Positions 45,037-54,285 of a stretch of 64,000 nucleotides of DNA are shown piece by piece. Positions within the stretch are counted from its first letter, which is position 1, and each line of letters begins with the position of its first letter. Under the pieces are notes generated by a model. The model ran no database searches. It was not told the DNA's origin and saw nothing but the letters and a program-made list of their open reading frames with translations. Source of the DNA: Stieleria varia (GTDB taxonomy: Bacteria; Planctomycetota; Planctomycetia; Pirellulales; Pirellulaceae); the NCBI RefSeq assembly GCF_038443385.1, contig NZ_CP151726.1, positions 3,224,001 through 3,288,000 on the forward strand. The letters run 5' to 3'. A program made the translations under genes and the position numbers.

Positions 45037-45506
45037 GATTGGGCGTCCCTGGGTGGCAGGATCTGGGGCGGCAATCGGTCCGCAGCAAACGGGCTGTCGA
45101 GATGATCTGCGGGCGATGATGGAGGAGGCACAAACAGCAGGAAGACTCCGATGAAAAATGTGTTGAGCACAACGATCGGTTCATTGATCCAATCCAATCG
45201 AAGCCCCGCAATGCTCAAAGCAATCATGGCGACCGAATAGCTCAACAGCACCAGACCCACCGGTCGCCGCGCGTGGGCAACCGCCCAAGCCAACAAAAAC
45301 ACCGCCGACAGTACGATCACCGTGCCCAGCAAAAACACCAATCCCATCACCGCAGCGGTCGCGTAAATGCCACCCTGGTTGGCCGACCGAGCGACCGCCA
45401 ACACAACGGCGGAGACCGCCATCAGAATCATCATCGAACGGAAAGAGACGCGGGGCAGCAAGCGGCTGCGTACGATCGGCTCGACCGAAGGAGTGGGTGA
45501 GGACAT
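45033..45506 (-). CDS. small polytopic membrane protein, first gene of the ABC operon
   Basis: 157 residues from the ATG at 45506. Basic N-terminus, then hydrophobic segments 'MMILMAVSAVVLAVARS', 'AAVMGLVFLLGTVIVLSAVFLLAWAV', 'GLVLLSYSVAMIALSIAGL' and 'IVVLNTFFIGVFLLFV', ending in a Pro-rich tail. Overlaps the next gene by 4 bases. Not recognised; probably an auxiliary subunit of the transporter. Confidence 0.78.
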   Translation of the reverse strand: MSSPTPSVEPIVRSRLLPRVSFRSMMILMAVSAVVLAVARSANQGGIYATAAVMGLVFLLGTVIVLSAVFLLAWAVAHARRPVGLVLLSYSVAMIALSIAGLRLDWINEPIVVLNTFFIGVFLLFVPPPSSPADHLDSPFAADRLPPQILPPRDAQS

Positions 45507-45846
45507 CTCAGGATCAATGGACAAGTAAGAAAAGACTCGGCATCCGCCGACCTCCATCTTACCCGCTCGCAAACCCGCCTCGCCACAAGGCACCTGAATT
45601 TAGCATAGCCCACGTAGGCGAGTCTCTCAGAGACTCGTCATTCCCACGTCGGCGAGTCTCTCCGAGACTCGCAATTCGCGTCTCGGAGAGACGCGAAAAG
45701 CAATCCCCTCAGTCGCGGATGCGACGACAGCATACAGCCTGGGGCGCGAGCCCCAGGTGAACACCGCCCGACGCCGCCAACAAGCCGCGGAGCGGCGACA
45801 GATTGCATCTTATTTTCCGCTCGTTCCGAGAGACGCGACTACGTGT
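45507..45846. repeat. palindrome cluster between the ABC operon and polyprenyl synthase
   Basis: ACGTAGGCGAGTCTCTCAGAGACTCG (45612) is followed by GGCGAGTCTCTCCGAGACTCG and CGCGTCTCGGAGAGACGCG (to 45695); the piece CGAGAGACGCGACTACGT recurs at 45828. Between the two lies CCTGGGGCGCGAGCCCCAGG (near 45739), another perfect hairpin. These belong to the same family as 2621-2678. No gene seen. Confidence 0.75.
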
Positions 45847-47001
45847 TCAAAATCGTCGGTCCACCGCGAATCGGGCGATCGCGATCAACGAATCCTTTGC
45901 CGACGAATCCGCCAGCACAGACAAGTGCTGCAACGCGTCTTGCTGATAGCTTCGTGCGACGTGCTCGGTATACGACTTGGCGTCACTCGCATTTAGCCAC
46001 GGCAAGATGTCTCGCACGCGTTGGTCGGCGGGGCCGGTCAAGATCTGGGTGATGGATTTGCGATCCTTCTCGCTGGCCGTCTCCAACAACCGGATCACGG
46101 GTAACGTGATTTTGCCTTGCTGCAAGTCTGTCCCCAGTGTCTTACCGACAGCCCTGTCGTCGCCCCACAGATCCAAATAATCGTCCGCGATTTGGAAAGC
46201 AATCCCCACCTTCGTGCCGTAGTCGGCAACGTTTTGGGTCACGTCACTCGACGCGTCGGCGTACACCGCAGCCAATTGACAAGCCACTCGGCAGAGCTCT
46301 GCTGTCTTGCCCTGAATCACACTGATGTAGCTTTCAAAATCAAGCTCCAGCTGGTCGCGGGTCAAGACCTGACGCAATTCACCTTCGCAAACCAACCTCG
46401 CGGCCTCACCAATCCACTGACAGGCTTGCGTCGAATTCAACGTGGCGGCCAAACGAAAACTCTGCGCGAACAAATAGTCTCCCAACAAGATGCTGGTGTG
46501 ATTGTTCCACTGCGCGTTCACCGTCGGAACATGTCGACGCGTCGATGCGTCATCCAAGACATCGTCGTGGACCAAGGTGGCGGTATGGACCATTTCCAAC
46601 ACGGTGGAAATCACCACATTGTCTTCGTTGCACCCACCGATCGCCTCGGCGACCAGCAAATGCATCGCGGGACGCAACCGCTTGCCGCCCAACTGCACGC
46701 CATGCCTGAGCAGTGGAGCGACCGACTCATAGGGGCTCTGCAACTCTTGTCGCAGGCGGTCTTCGACACACAGCAAGAACTCAGCGACCGGACCATAGAG
46801 ATGCTGCAAGACGCCGTCCTGGATCGATGGGCTCTTTCCTCGGGTCGCATTTTTTCCTTGCGATAGGTCGGTGCCAGTGTCCATTGAATCAAGGATCTGG
46901 TCCATTTTGATCTGGTCCATTTTGATCTGGCCCGATTTGGAGACGAGCTGGCCGCCACCGATTTCGGAAAGCTGATCACGTACCGATGACGTCAAATCCA
47001 T
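45847..47001 (-). CDS. trans-polyprenyl diphosphate synthase
   Basis: Extends isoprenoid chains for quinones or lipid carriers. 384 residues. The two Asp-rich motifs are 'DDVLDD' at 146-151 and 'DDYLD' at 273-277; 'GGKRLRPAM' and 'GKTAELCRVA' complete the pattern. A long chain length (C35-C45) is likely from the bulk of the family. The first 60 residues are extra, with a small direct repeat 'KMDQI KMDQI'. The next gene on this strand is separated by the palindrome cluster. Confidence 0.94.
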   Translation of the reverse strand: MDLTSSVRDQLSEIGGGQLVSKSGQIKMDQIKMDQILDSMDTGTDLSQGKNATRGKSPSIQDGVLQHLYGPVAEFLLCVEDRLRQELQSPYESVAPLLRHGVQLGGKRLRPAMHLLVAEAIGGCNEDNVVISTVLEMVHTATLVHDDVLDDASTRRHVPTVNAQWNNHTSILLGDYLFAQSFRLAATLNSTQACQWIGEAARLVCEGELRQVLTRDQLELDFESYISVIQGKTAELCRVACQLAAVYADASSDVTQNVADYGTKVGIAFQIADDYLDLWGDDRAVGKTLGTDLQQGKITLPVIRLLETASEKDRKSITQILTGPADQRVRDILPWLNASDAKSYTEHVARSYQQDALQHLSVLADSSAKDSLIAIARFAVDRRF

Positions 47002-47405
47002 GATTGATCAAAAGGCTGAAAGCGTTTGGAAATGTTGCGAGCGAGACCAGAAGCCGATCTGGGGCTCTGCGGAACTTCGATGCGTTAGCAACCGCAGAGC
47101 GGACCCGAACGTTAACGCTTTCTGCCGTAATAAAAAAGCGGGGATTCCGGCTCAGTCGACCAGAAATCGCGGACGGGACGGACTAAATCCCCCAAATGCG
47201 CCGCTGGGGTCCGCCATCTGGATCAACCCGGTCTTCAAGGGCGTCTGGAAATTCAATGAAAATCTGTGGTGAAGGGGAATTCTGGCGAATCCCATTACGG
47301 TTCGTGTTCCGGCCATCTCGTCCTGGCTGGAGTTCTTGAGAAAATCGACTGCAAGAATGGTTTTCCCAGCCGATCGACGCTCGCGCAATCGCCGATTCGC
47401 TACCT
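47002..47405. other. intergenic region with hairpin and shared motif
   Basis: About 400 bases between polyprenyl synthase and moaC. GCTCTGCGG (47064) pairs with CCGCAGAGC (47092). GGGGAATTCTGGCGAATCCC (47274) recurs at 52400 and, with small changes and inverted, at 60156. No gene seen. Confidence 0.55.
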
Positions 47406-47936
47406 TCACGCAACGGGATTGTCAGCGACAAAATCACCGGATTTGCCACCCGATTTGCTCAGCAACCGGATCGGACCGATCACGGCACTGCGATCCGTCG
47501 ATTTGACCATGTCATAGACCGTCAAGACGCCGACAGAAGCCGCCGTCATCGCTTCCATCTCCACACCTGTCTTGCCCGTGTTGGCGACAGCAACGACGCA
47601 ACGCAACCGGCATGGCGAACCTGGAGTCGACGTATGCTGGGCATCCGGTGCATCCGTAGAGTTCTCGATCCACTGAAAATCCACGGAGACGCTGTCCAGC
47701 CCGATGCAATGGCACAACGGAATCAAATGCTGAGTCCATTTCGTCGCCCCGATCGCGGCGATCCGAGCCACCGCCAACACGTCTCCCTTGTCCGCAGACC
47801 CGCTACGAATCATCTCTGCGGTCTCAGCGGCCAAGACGATATCTGCCGCCGCAACGGCTCGACGCACCGTCACATCCTTCGCCGAAACGTCGACCATGTG
47901 AACATTGCCGTCCGCGTCAAAGTGTGTTGATTTCAC
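47406..47936 (-). CDS. moaC: cyclic pyranopterin monophosphate synthase MoaC
   Basis: Second step of molybdopterin biosynthesis. 176 residues. The active-site Lys50 is in 'SADKGDVLAVARIAAIG', His76 in 'HLIPLCHCI' and 'GVEMEAMTAASVGVLTVYDM' carries the later Asp/Lys. The motif reads HCI where most MoaC have HPL or HPI. The C-terminus 'GGKSGDF' is usual. Its ATG overlaps the stop codon of the large surface-protein gene. No other moa genes are in the window. Confidence 0.94.
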   Translation of the reverse strand: MKSTHFDADGNVHMVDVSAKDVTVRRAVAAADIVLAAETAEMIRSGSADKGDVLAVARIAAIGATKWTQHLIPLCHCIGLDSVSVDFQWIENSTDAPDAQHTSTPGSPCRLRCVVAVANTGKTGVEMEAMTAASVGVLTVYDMVKSTDRSAVIGPIRLLSKSGGKSGDFVADNPVA

Positions 47937-50857
47937 TGAATGCCACTTGGCTCAAGGTACCACTGCAGATCTTCGTCGTCATCTTCATCATGGCTTTGTC
48001 GATGAATCCGATCAACCGCCACAGCGTTGCCTGGCTCCAAACGCTCCGCTTCGCCTGCCTCGTTGGTCTCCCGACGCCGCAGGGCGATCTCGTTCACCAC
48101 GTTCAAAGCATCCAGCGCAGAAATCCGCAAGTCGCCGTTGACGTCACAGTCCAGCACCGGCAGCACACGGAAATAGATCCTGCCGTCTGAACCTCGGCTC
48201 GCGTGCCGAAACAGCAACTCGTTGATGATGTCCAACGCATCTCGAGCCGTCGTCATGCCGTCACCGTTGACGTCAAATGCGTCCACCGGGTTGGTGTACG
48301 GTGAGGTATCAGTCAATCGAACAGGCACCGCAATCAAATTGTTTTCTTCATCGGTCTCGGCCACCCGATCCTGGTGATCAACCGAAACGAGTAAGTAGTA
48401 GTCACCCAGCGCAGTTCCCTCAGGAATCATCAACGCAGCATCACTGACCACCTGCTCTGCTCCGGCGGCGATGCTGTCCGTCGCGAACGTCGTGATGACT
48501 GAATCGCTGTCGTCCAGCACCGCGTCGGTCGACCAGTGAACAGAATGTTCGGTCGGATGTGCCGGTCCAGGTCCCGCGTTGCGAATGATCCAATCCACAA
48601 GGATTTCATATCCGGGGGCGCCCGACAGTGGTTCGGGATCGCCGAGTGTTCCATCGGGGTCCACTGGTGACACGGCAGACAACTCCGCCGGCGGCAGAGG
48701 GATCGCCAACCGGTTATTGTTCTCGAGGGTCTCCAAGAATCGTTGCTCAGAATCCACCCAAGCGGCGATGTTGGTCGCACCGACAGGCACTGTCTCAAGC
48801 ATGGCGGCGAAATCAAAAACGACTTCTTTCGACACCTGTGACCCGCCCGCCGGCACTCGCGTGAATCCCGCCTGGGACAAATAGGTTCCCGACTGGTCCA
48901 CCCAGTACAGCCCTATTGAAACCAGCTCTGTTGGTAGAACATTTTCCGTTTGAAAGTGAAACTGGATCGTGCTGAAATCATCCGAGATGGCCAACGATTG
49001 CGCGATCAAATCAGGATGGACGGGGAAGAAAAACGGCGGTGGCAATGTGATTCCGAAACCGCCACCAGGATCCGCGATGACGCGCAAACGGGTCGCGCCG
49101 AAGGGCCTTGAATTGACCAACTCAAACGGCTCCAGCTCGACGTTGATCACACCGCTGGCACCGACGATAACGGAAACTTCCGCAGCCAATGCGAGTGATT
49201 CTTCGGATTCGTTCGACCATTCCAGACGCAAGGGAATTTCTTCGAATGCCAGCAGGTTCTGAGTGTTCAGCAGGATGGAAACCCGCTGCGTGAACGAGCT
49301 GTAGCTGGCCGACAAATTGGTCAACGCTCCCGGCAACGCCAGAAAGACTTCATTGTCCGTTTCATCGGCTTCCGCGAATGCAGCATCCGAGTCGACTATC
49401 GCCAACAGACCTGCCCCACCCACTGGTCGACCGGCGACGAAATCATTGCCACTAAACATCACGTCGATCGTTGTATCGTTCCCGACGGTGATCGTTTTCG
49501 TCGCCGCCAGTAACATTGGGTTGCCAACGGAATCTGTCCAGTAGAGTTCTGACGTGATCGTTTCCCCGGCAATCAAATGGTCCACGTCCACTCTCATCAC
49601 GACCGATTGAGGAGATGGACGTTGTAGCGACGTGGCTGTGATAACGGCTTGCAATGGCAGCGTGACTTGATTGTCCTCTTGGTTGACTTCCGGATAGTGA
49701 TTGCCATCGTCCACCACGGCGATCAAGCCAGCAGCGTCCGCCGGACGATTCAGCGACATCTCGCTGGCGGCAAAGTCCACGGTGGTGAATCGATTGACGC
49801 CGGGAACAATGGACTGCTTTGGTGCCGCCGCACCGATCCGGTTGCCTTCGGCATCCGTCCAAAAAAGCTCCACGTCCACGGGGTCCGCAATCAACAGATT
49901 CAATGTTTCCACGAGCACGGAAACGTTTTCGTTGTCTGCCGACTGCTCGATGCTTTGCGCGATCAAGAAAGGTTTGATATCCGTCGTACGCTCATTGTTC
50001 GACTCATTCGATTCCATGTGGCCTTGCGACTCATCGCCGACAACCAGAATCCCAGCCGCCCCGGCCGGCCGGCTGTACGCGCGTCCGGCTTGAATCACCA
50101 GATGATCGTCGCTTCCCTGAGACTGCACAGTCCATTCGTGAATCTTACCAAGGCGATTGTCTTGGTTGTCCAACCAGTAAGCTTCCATCTTCACCGGCAC
50201 CAACAGACTCGCATCGTTGATCTCGTATCCCGATTGGATCTGGCCGGCCGTTTGGGAAATCGAACGGTTGTACAAATCCCCAAACCAATCGCCAGTTGAT
50301 GACCATGTCCCCGATGCGGTGCCATAGTAGATGTCAAAATCCTCGACATACCCGCCCACCCCGGCATCGAAATAATCGCAGCCAAGATATCCGTAGGTCC
50401 CGCTCCAATCCCCGGTCAAACTCTCGAAGTCACCGACGACGTTTCCGGTAAACGTGCCTTGGTAACCCCAGTCGTCTCCCATCACGACATCGTTCCCGGT
50501 GAAGTTGCCGATGCTCAAGTTTCCGGTTCGAGGAATCAGCGTTCGCCCGGTTGTGCAGGGCTGCAGGACTTCCGGTGCCGTGTCGGTCACCGTTCCGTAG
50601 ACATGAGCGTTGCTGATCGTGCCGGTTTGGCTGCCCACGTTGCTGACGTGCAACAGAATCTCACCGGGCTCCATCTGGATGCGGGAGTTCAGATGCATTG
50701 ACGTAACGTCGATGCCAATGTCACCCTTCCAGATCCCTGCGGTCAGCAACCGCCTCGATTCAAGTGACTCCACCGAGAGCCGGGATCGTCGCGAATGTCT
50801 GGGTCGTCGGGATCGACTCGGCCGCTTTGTCAAAATGGGCATGTTGTCACTCAGCAT
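47933..50857 (-). CDS. secreted CARDB-repeat protein with dockerin-like end
   Basis: 974 residues. The N-terminus is basic ('RPSRSRRPRHSRRSRL') and followed by 'SVESLESRRLLTAG', the planctomycete extracellular sorting motif. Residues about 130-720 are beta-sandwich repeats of the CARDB type ('IEQSADNENVSVLVETLNLL', 'DLIAQSLAISDDFSTIQFHFQTEN', 'DVEVGN-like' strands). Near the C-terminus two EF-like loops 'DVNGDGMTTARDALDIINELL' (cut here to 20) and 'DVNGDLRISALDALNVVNEI' form a dockerin-type pair. A His/Asp-rich tail ends the protein. The stop overlaps the moaC start by 4 bases. Alternative start at 50842. Confidence 0.9.
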   Translation of the reverse strand: MLSDNMPILTKRPSRSRRPRHSRRSRLSVESLESRRLLTAGIWKGDIGIDVTSMHLNSRIQMEPGEILLHVSNVGSQTGTISNAHVYGTVTDTAPEVLQPCTTGRTLIPRTGNLSIGNFTGNDVVMGDDWGYQGTFTGNVVGDFESLTGDWSGTYGYLGCDYFDAGVGGYVEDFDIYYGTASGTWSSTGDWFGDLYNRSISQTAGQIQSGYEINDASLLVPVKMEAYWLDNQDNRLGKIHEWTVQSQGSDDHLVIQAGRAYSRPAGAAGILVVGDESQGHMESNESNNERTTDIKPFLIAQSIEQSADNENVSVLVETLNLLIADPVDVELFWTDAEGNRIGAAAPKQSIVPGVNRFTTVDFAASEMSLNRPADAAGLIAVVDDGNHYPEVNQEDNQVTLPLQAVITATSLQRPSPQSVVMRVDVDHLIAGETITSELYWTDSVGNPMLLAATKTITVGNDTTIDVMFSGNDFVAGRPVGGAGLLAIVDSDAAFAEADETDNEVFLALPGALTNLSASYSSFTQRVSILLNTQNLLAFEEIPLRLEWSNESEESLALAAEVSVIVGASGVINVELEPFELVNSRPFGATRLRVIADPGGGFGITLPPPFFFPVHPDLIAQSLAISDDFSTIQFHFQTENVLPTELVSIGLYWVDQSGTYLSQAGFTRVPAGGSQVSKEVVFDFAAMLETVPVGATNIAAWVDSEQRFLETLENNNRLAIPLPPAELSAVSPVDPDGTLGDPEPLSGAPGYEILVDWIIRNAGPGPAHPTEHSVHWSTDAVLDDSDSVITTFATDSIAAGAEQVVSDAALMIPEGTALGDYYLLVSVDHQDRVAETDEENNLIAVPVRLTDTSPYTNPVDAFDVNGDGMTTARDALDIINELLFRHASRGSDGRIYFRVLPVLDCDVNGDLRISALDALNVVNEIALRRRETNEAGEAERLEPGNAVAVDRIHRQSHDEDDDEDLQWYLEPSGIQ

Positions 50858-50997
50858 CAGGAAGCGTCAAATCGGCACCCGACACTTGCCGTGAACACAC
50901 CAGACAAAGGCGACCACCATCCAGAGGGGCGACAGTCTAGTTGCCGGCAACCTCAGCGGAAAGAGCCAGTTTGGGGAAAGAAACCCGCACCAACCAA

Positions 50998-51083
50998 TGC
51001 CCAGGGCGGGACTTGAACCCGCATAGACGTTACCGTCCGGGGGATTTTAAATCCCCTGTGTCTGCCAATTCCACCACCTGGGC
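50998..51083 (-). tRNA. tRNA-Leu (anticodon UAA)
   Basis: An 86-nt class II tRNA on the minus strand: acceptor GCCCAGG/CCTGGGC, D-arm TGGTGGAATTGGCAGACAC, anticodon stem GGGGA/TCCCC with loop TTTAAAA (anticodon TAA), a long variable arm, and T-arm GCGGGTTCAAGTCCCGC. Discriminator A, CCA not encoded. Confidence 0.95.
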
Positions 51084-51572
51084 AGGTGCTGTGTTTGCGA
51101 GCGCATCGGGACCGATTGCGGTTCGCTGAACGATCGCGAAATCCCAAGAGTGACCATTGGGTGGCCGCTCGTGTTCGCTTCTAGCCGAGAATCTTATCGC
51201 CCCGCCCGCCGCCTGACCAGAGATCGCCATGTGACCGATGACATGTTCGCAAAGATCGGTGCAAACGAACGGCGTTGAGCCAAGAGGCGCATGAGGATTT
51301 ACCTGTGGTGGACGAGGTTGCGAGTCCTCAACGCGGTTTTTCGCTGCAGGGACTCGTGACCTCGTCCACTACGGCGGATACAGATTGATCTGCCGCTCGC
51401 CTGAGCGAGTACACCGTCCATGAATAGTTGATGTACAATCAAAGACCTAATCTTCGCGAAAACATAGGCATGTGCCGGCTTCACGCGGTTCACCGTCGCA
51501 TTCGCCAGATTGGGCAGCCCGCCAAGTCCCAGGTAAAGAGACCGGCGAAACCAATACGCTTTTTCCAACGAC
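51084..51572. other. intergenic region with a long hairpin
   Basis: About 490 bases between tRNA-Leu and the FHA gene. GTGGACGAGGTTGCGAGTCC (51308-51327) pairs with GGACTCGTGACCTCGTCCAC (51350-51369) over 18 of 20 positions, loop of 22 bases. No gene seen. Confidence 0.6.
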
Positions 51573-51989
51573 GTGATTGCGATGAATTACAAGTTCACTT
51601 GGATCGACAAAGATTCTGGGCAGCGTTTGAGAAGTTGGGTCCGAACACTTCCCACGCAGATCGGTCGGGGCATCTTCACCGACATCTGTATCGACAGTGG
51701 CTCCATCAGCCGCCGACACTGCGAGTTCACTGAAAACAAAAACGGCGAGCTGGTCGTTGCCGATTTGAATTCCAAAAATGGTGTGATGATCGACGGCAAA
51801 CTGGTCAACGAAGCAGTCGTGCCGCCGGGAGCAGAAATCCGAATCGGGCTGGTGACCGTTCAAGTTGAGCCCACGGACGAACCAGTGAACCGAGAAGCCG
51901 AAGCCGCTCAATTCGGCCAACAGCATGCCGATGAGACGCAAGCCGTCAGAATGATCACCCCCCAAGACGACCGCTACGAAATTGATTAG
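51573..51989 (+). CDS. FHA-domain protein
   Basis: 138 residues; phosphothreonine-reading domain over most of its length. The FHA signature is clear: 'TQIGRG' (glycine-arginine), 'DSGSISRRHCEF' (S-x-x-H) and 'LNSKNGVMIDG' (S/N-x-N-G). A second in-frame ATG is 3 codons in (51582). The C-terminus after residue 100 is acidic and probably disordered. No kinase is adjacent; the nearest one is 26 kb away. FHA domains can also bind other partners. Confidence 0.92.
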   Translation: MIAMNYKFTWIDKDSGQRLRSWVRTLPTQIGRGIFTDICIDSGSISRRHCEFTENKNGELVVADLNSKNGVMIDGKLVNEAVVPPGAEIRIGLVTVQVEPTDEPVNREAEAAQFGQQHADETQAVRMITPQDDRYEID

Positions 51990-52439
51990 GCGTCATCACG
52001 AATCTTAACGGTCACGACCTCGAAGCTTGGGTGAGATCGAATGGAGCCTTCAGCGACATTCGGGAGGAGGGCTGTCTGCGCAAGCCAATGATTGGCGATG
52101 GCAAGACGCTTGGCGAGGCACGCTATCGACTTGGAAAGTCGAGCGACGATTGTCGTTCGACTTTCCAAGTCGAAAACGAACGACACCATCCGCCCAAACA
52201 CGAACCGTTCGCGTTGTACCGTTCGCGTTGTACCGTGCTGCAAAACGGTTACCTCCCCAGCTACACTGAGCGGCGCGACAGAAACCCGCAGAGCACCGTA
52301 GTGCCACAACCCCAAGATCTTGAACAACCAAGAACCAGGCCGCAGGAAAACGGTTCGCGTCACCCCGAGAGGCGATCGCAGCTGGACGATTCACTTCGCG
52401 GGGAATTCTGGCGAATCCCATTACCCGTAGATCTCGCGA
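51990..52439. repeat. dispersed ~240-bp repeat copy B and shared motif
   Basis: Positions 52072-52315 are a plus-oriented copy of the repeat at 22497-22730 and 61098-61285, with a doubled TTCGCGTTGTACCG. GGGGAATTCTGGCGAATCCC lies at 52400. Frames across the region are repeat-derived; no gene seen. Confidence 0.75.
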
Positions 52440-54221
52440 TCAGCCTGCGTCCTTATCTTTCCTCCGCTTCTTTCGTCGGCGTTGTGTGATCAGTGCGTGC
52501 ATGACATCGCTGCGGCGAACCACGCCCAGCAGCTCAGGGTTGTCACCATCAGTGACGACAGGAATGCAGTCGTCTGTTTCGTCCTGGAATAGCTCGAACG
52601 CTCGCGCCGCTGGATCGTCACAGTGCAAACACACTGTGCTTTCGGAAATCAAATCTTCCGCCCGAACCAATTGTGATGCTGCGTGATCAAACATCACATC
52701 ACTGAGCAAGGGATAGCGAATCACGCCCACCACGCTCATCTTGTCGTCGACCACGGGATACGTGTTGTCGTGGCTATGTTCGATGTGTGCAATCACGGCG
52801 TCGAAGTCCGATGACTGGTGAATCCCTTTGGTCTTTCTCAGCAAATCGCGAACCTTGACCTTTGAACTCGGCGGCTCGGCCGGTCCATCACCCCGTAACG
52901 CCGAACGAAACCGATCCACCAAAGCTTGGACTTGCCCCAACGGAGTCAAGTTCGTGTGATGGATCGCTTGAGCCAAGGGCACCTCGCCGGTTTGCAGCAA
53001 CGCTTGGCGAATGAAAAGGGGCCCGATGATTTCAAACAGCACGACGGATCCAAGGATGATGTCCTGAATCGGCTTGCCCAGTTCCGGCGACCGCTCCACC
53101 GCGATGGTTGACAACGCAATTGCCGCACCGGCTTGTGCGAACAGTGCTGCGCCGCCCCAGTTTCGCACTTCGGGTGATTGTTTGGAGATCTTGGCCGCTG
53201 CGTAAACGCCCAGCCATTTGCCCGCCATGCGGAACACGATGTAGACAGCCCCCAGGGTGCCAGCGGCGATGAAGGCACGGACATTCAACTGGGTGCCGTG
53301 TGCAGCAAAAAACAAAACGGCCAACAAGCCCGAAAGGTGATCCAGTTCGTCCACGATCTTGGATTTAAAATCCGACGTGTTGGCAACCGTCACCCCCATG
53401 ACCAGGAACGTCACCATGTACGGAATATGAGTTGACTCGCTGACGCCTAGTAGAAACGTGACCACGGCGACCAGCAACACCAGCCATCGCTTCATCGCCA
53501 GAAACCCGCATCCGTAGCTGATCGCAACGCCACCCAGAACCCCCAACACCACGCTACCAGCAAGGTGCATGACCAACACGCCGATTTGGCTGCCGACGGA
53601 TACGTCCAAGTCTCCTTGCAGAAACCGCACGCCTAGAAACGCGCATTCGAACATCACGATGCAGGCAAAATTATTCATCGCGACCATGAATCCCGTGCTT
53701 TCGGTCACCGGGCCTTCGCTACGCAACTCTTTGAGCACCAAAATGGTTGTTGCCGGTGCCGTTGCAACGGCCAGACACCCCAGCAACAACGCCATGTCGG
53801 TGGGACAACCGAACAGCGCAAGTCCGATTGCGACGAGGATAAACGTGCAACCGATCTCGGAGATCGACAGAAACGAACAGTGTTTGGCGACACGCCTCAC
53901 TTTCTTGATCGTGAACTCACAGCCCAAATTGAATAACACGATCGCCATCGCCAGTTTCAACACGATCTCGAGATTCGAAACATGTTGTTCCGGAATCCAG
54001 TTGAGAGCACTGGGGCCCACCAGCAGACCGACCAAGAGGTAAGCGGTGACCTTGGGCAAATGAAAGAAATCCGCGAACACGCCGGCAGCTAGACAGACAC
54101 CCAATAACAGCCCCAGGCTGCTTGCGATATGGAAGTCAAAATCACCCATGAATGTCCCAATGGAGTCGCTTTCGGACGGCCGCGTCGGCGGGTCTTGTCC
54201 CAAAATCCGACCAAACAGCAT
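52440..54221 (-). CDS. CPA2-family cation/proton antiporter with C-terminal CBS pair
   Basis: 593 residues; exchanges Na+ or K+ for protons across the inner membrane. About 12 membrane segments fill residues 30-400 ('SLGLLLGVCLAAGVFADFF', 'LLVGLLVGPSAL', 'LLGCLAVATAPATTILVLKE' with the unwound-helix motif). 'VLKLAMAIVLFNLGCEF' is the usual gating segment. After residue 450, two CBS motifs follow ('VIAHIEHSHDNTYPVVDD', 'AFELFQDETDDCIPVVTD'), which bind adenine nucleotides and could regulate activity. Rich in Lys/Arg at the end. An alternative start at 54149 gives 569 residues. Confidence 0.9.
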   Translation of the reverse strand: MLFGRILGQDPPTRPSESDSIGTFMGDFDFHIASSLGLLLGVCLAAGVFADFFHLPKVTAYLLVGLLVGPSALNWIPEQHVSNLEIVLKLAMAIVLFNLGCEFTIKKVRRVAKHCSFLSISEIGCTFILVAIGLALFGCPTDMALLLGCLAVATAPATTILVLKELRSEGPVTESTGFMVAMNNFACIVMFECAFLGVRFLQGDLDVSVGSQIGVLVMHLAGSVVLGVLGGVAISYGCGFLAMKRWLVLLVAVVTFLLGVSESTHIPYMVTFLVMGVTVANTSDFKSKIVDELDHLSGLLAVLFFAAHGTQLNVRAFIAAGTLGAVYIVFRMAGKWLGVYAAAKISKQSPEVRNWGGAALFAQAGAAIALSTIAVERSPELGKPIQDIILGSVVLFEIIGPLFIRQALLQTGEVPLAQAIHHTNLTPLGQVQALVDRFRSALRGDGPAEPPSSKVKVRDLLRKTKGIHQSSDFDAVIAHIEHSHDNTYPVVDDKMSVVGVIRYPLLSDVMFDHAASQLVRAEDLISESTVCLHCDDPAARAFELFQDETDDCIPVVTDGDNPELLGVVRRSDVMHALITQRRRKKRRKDKDAG

Positions 54222-54285
54222 CGTGCTCGTGGGCCAAGTTTACTCGAATCGACGACTCTCTGTCGTCCCGGATTCGGCCCCAAAG

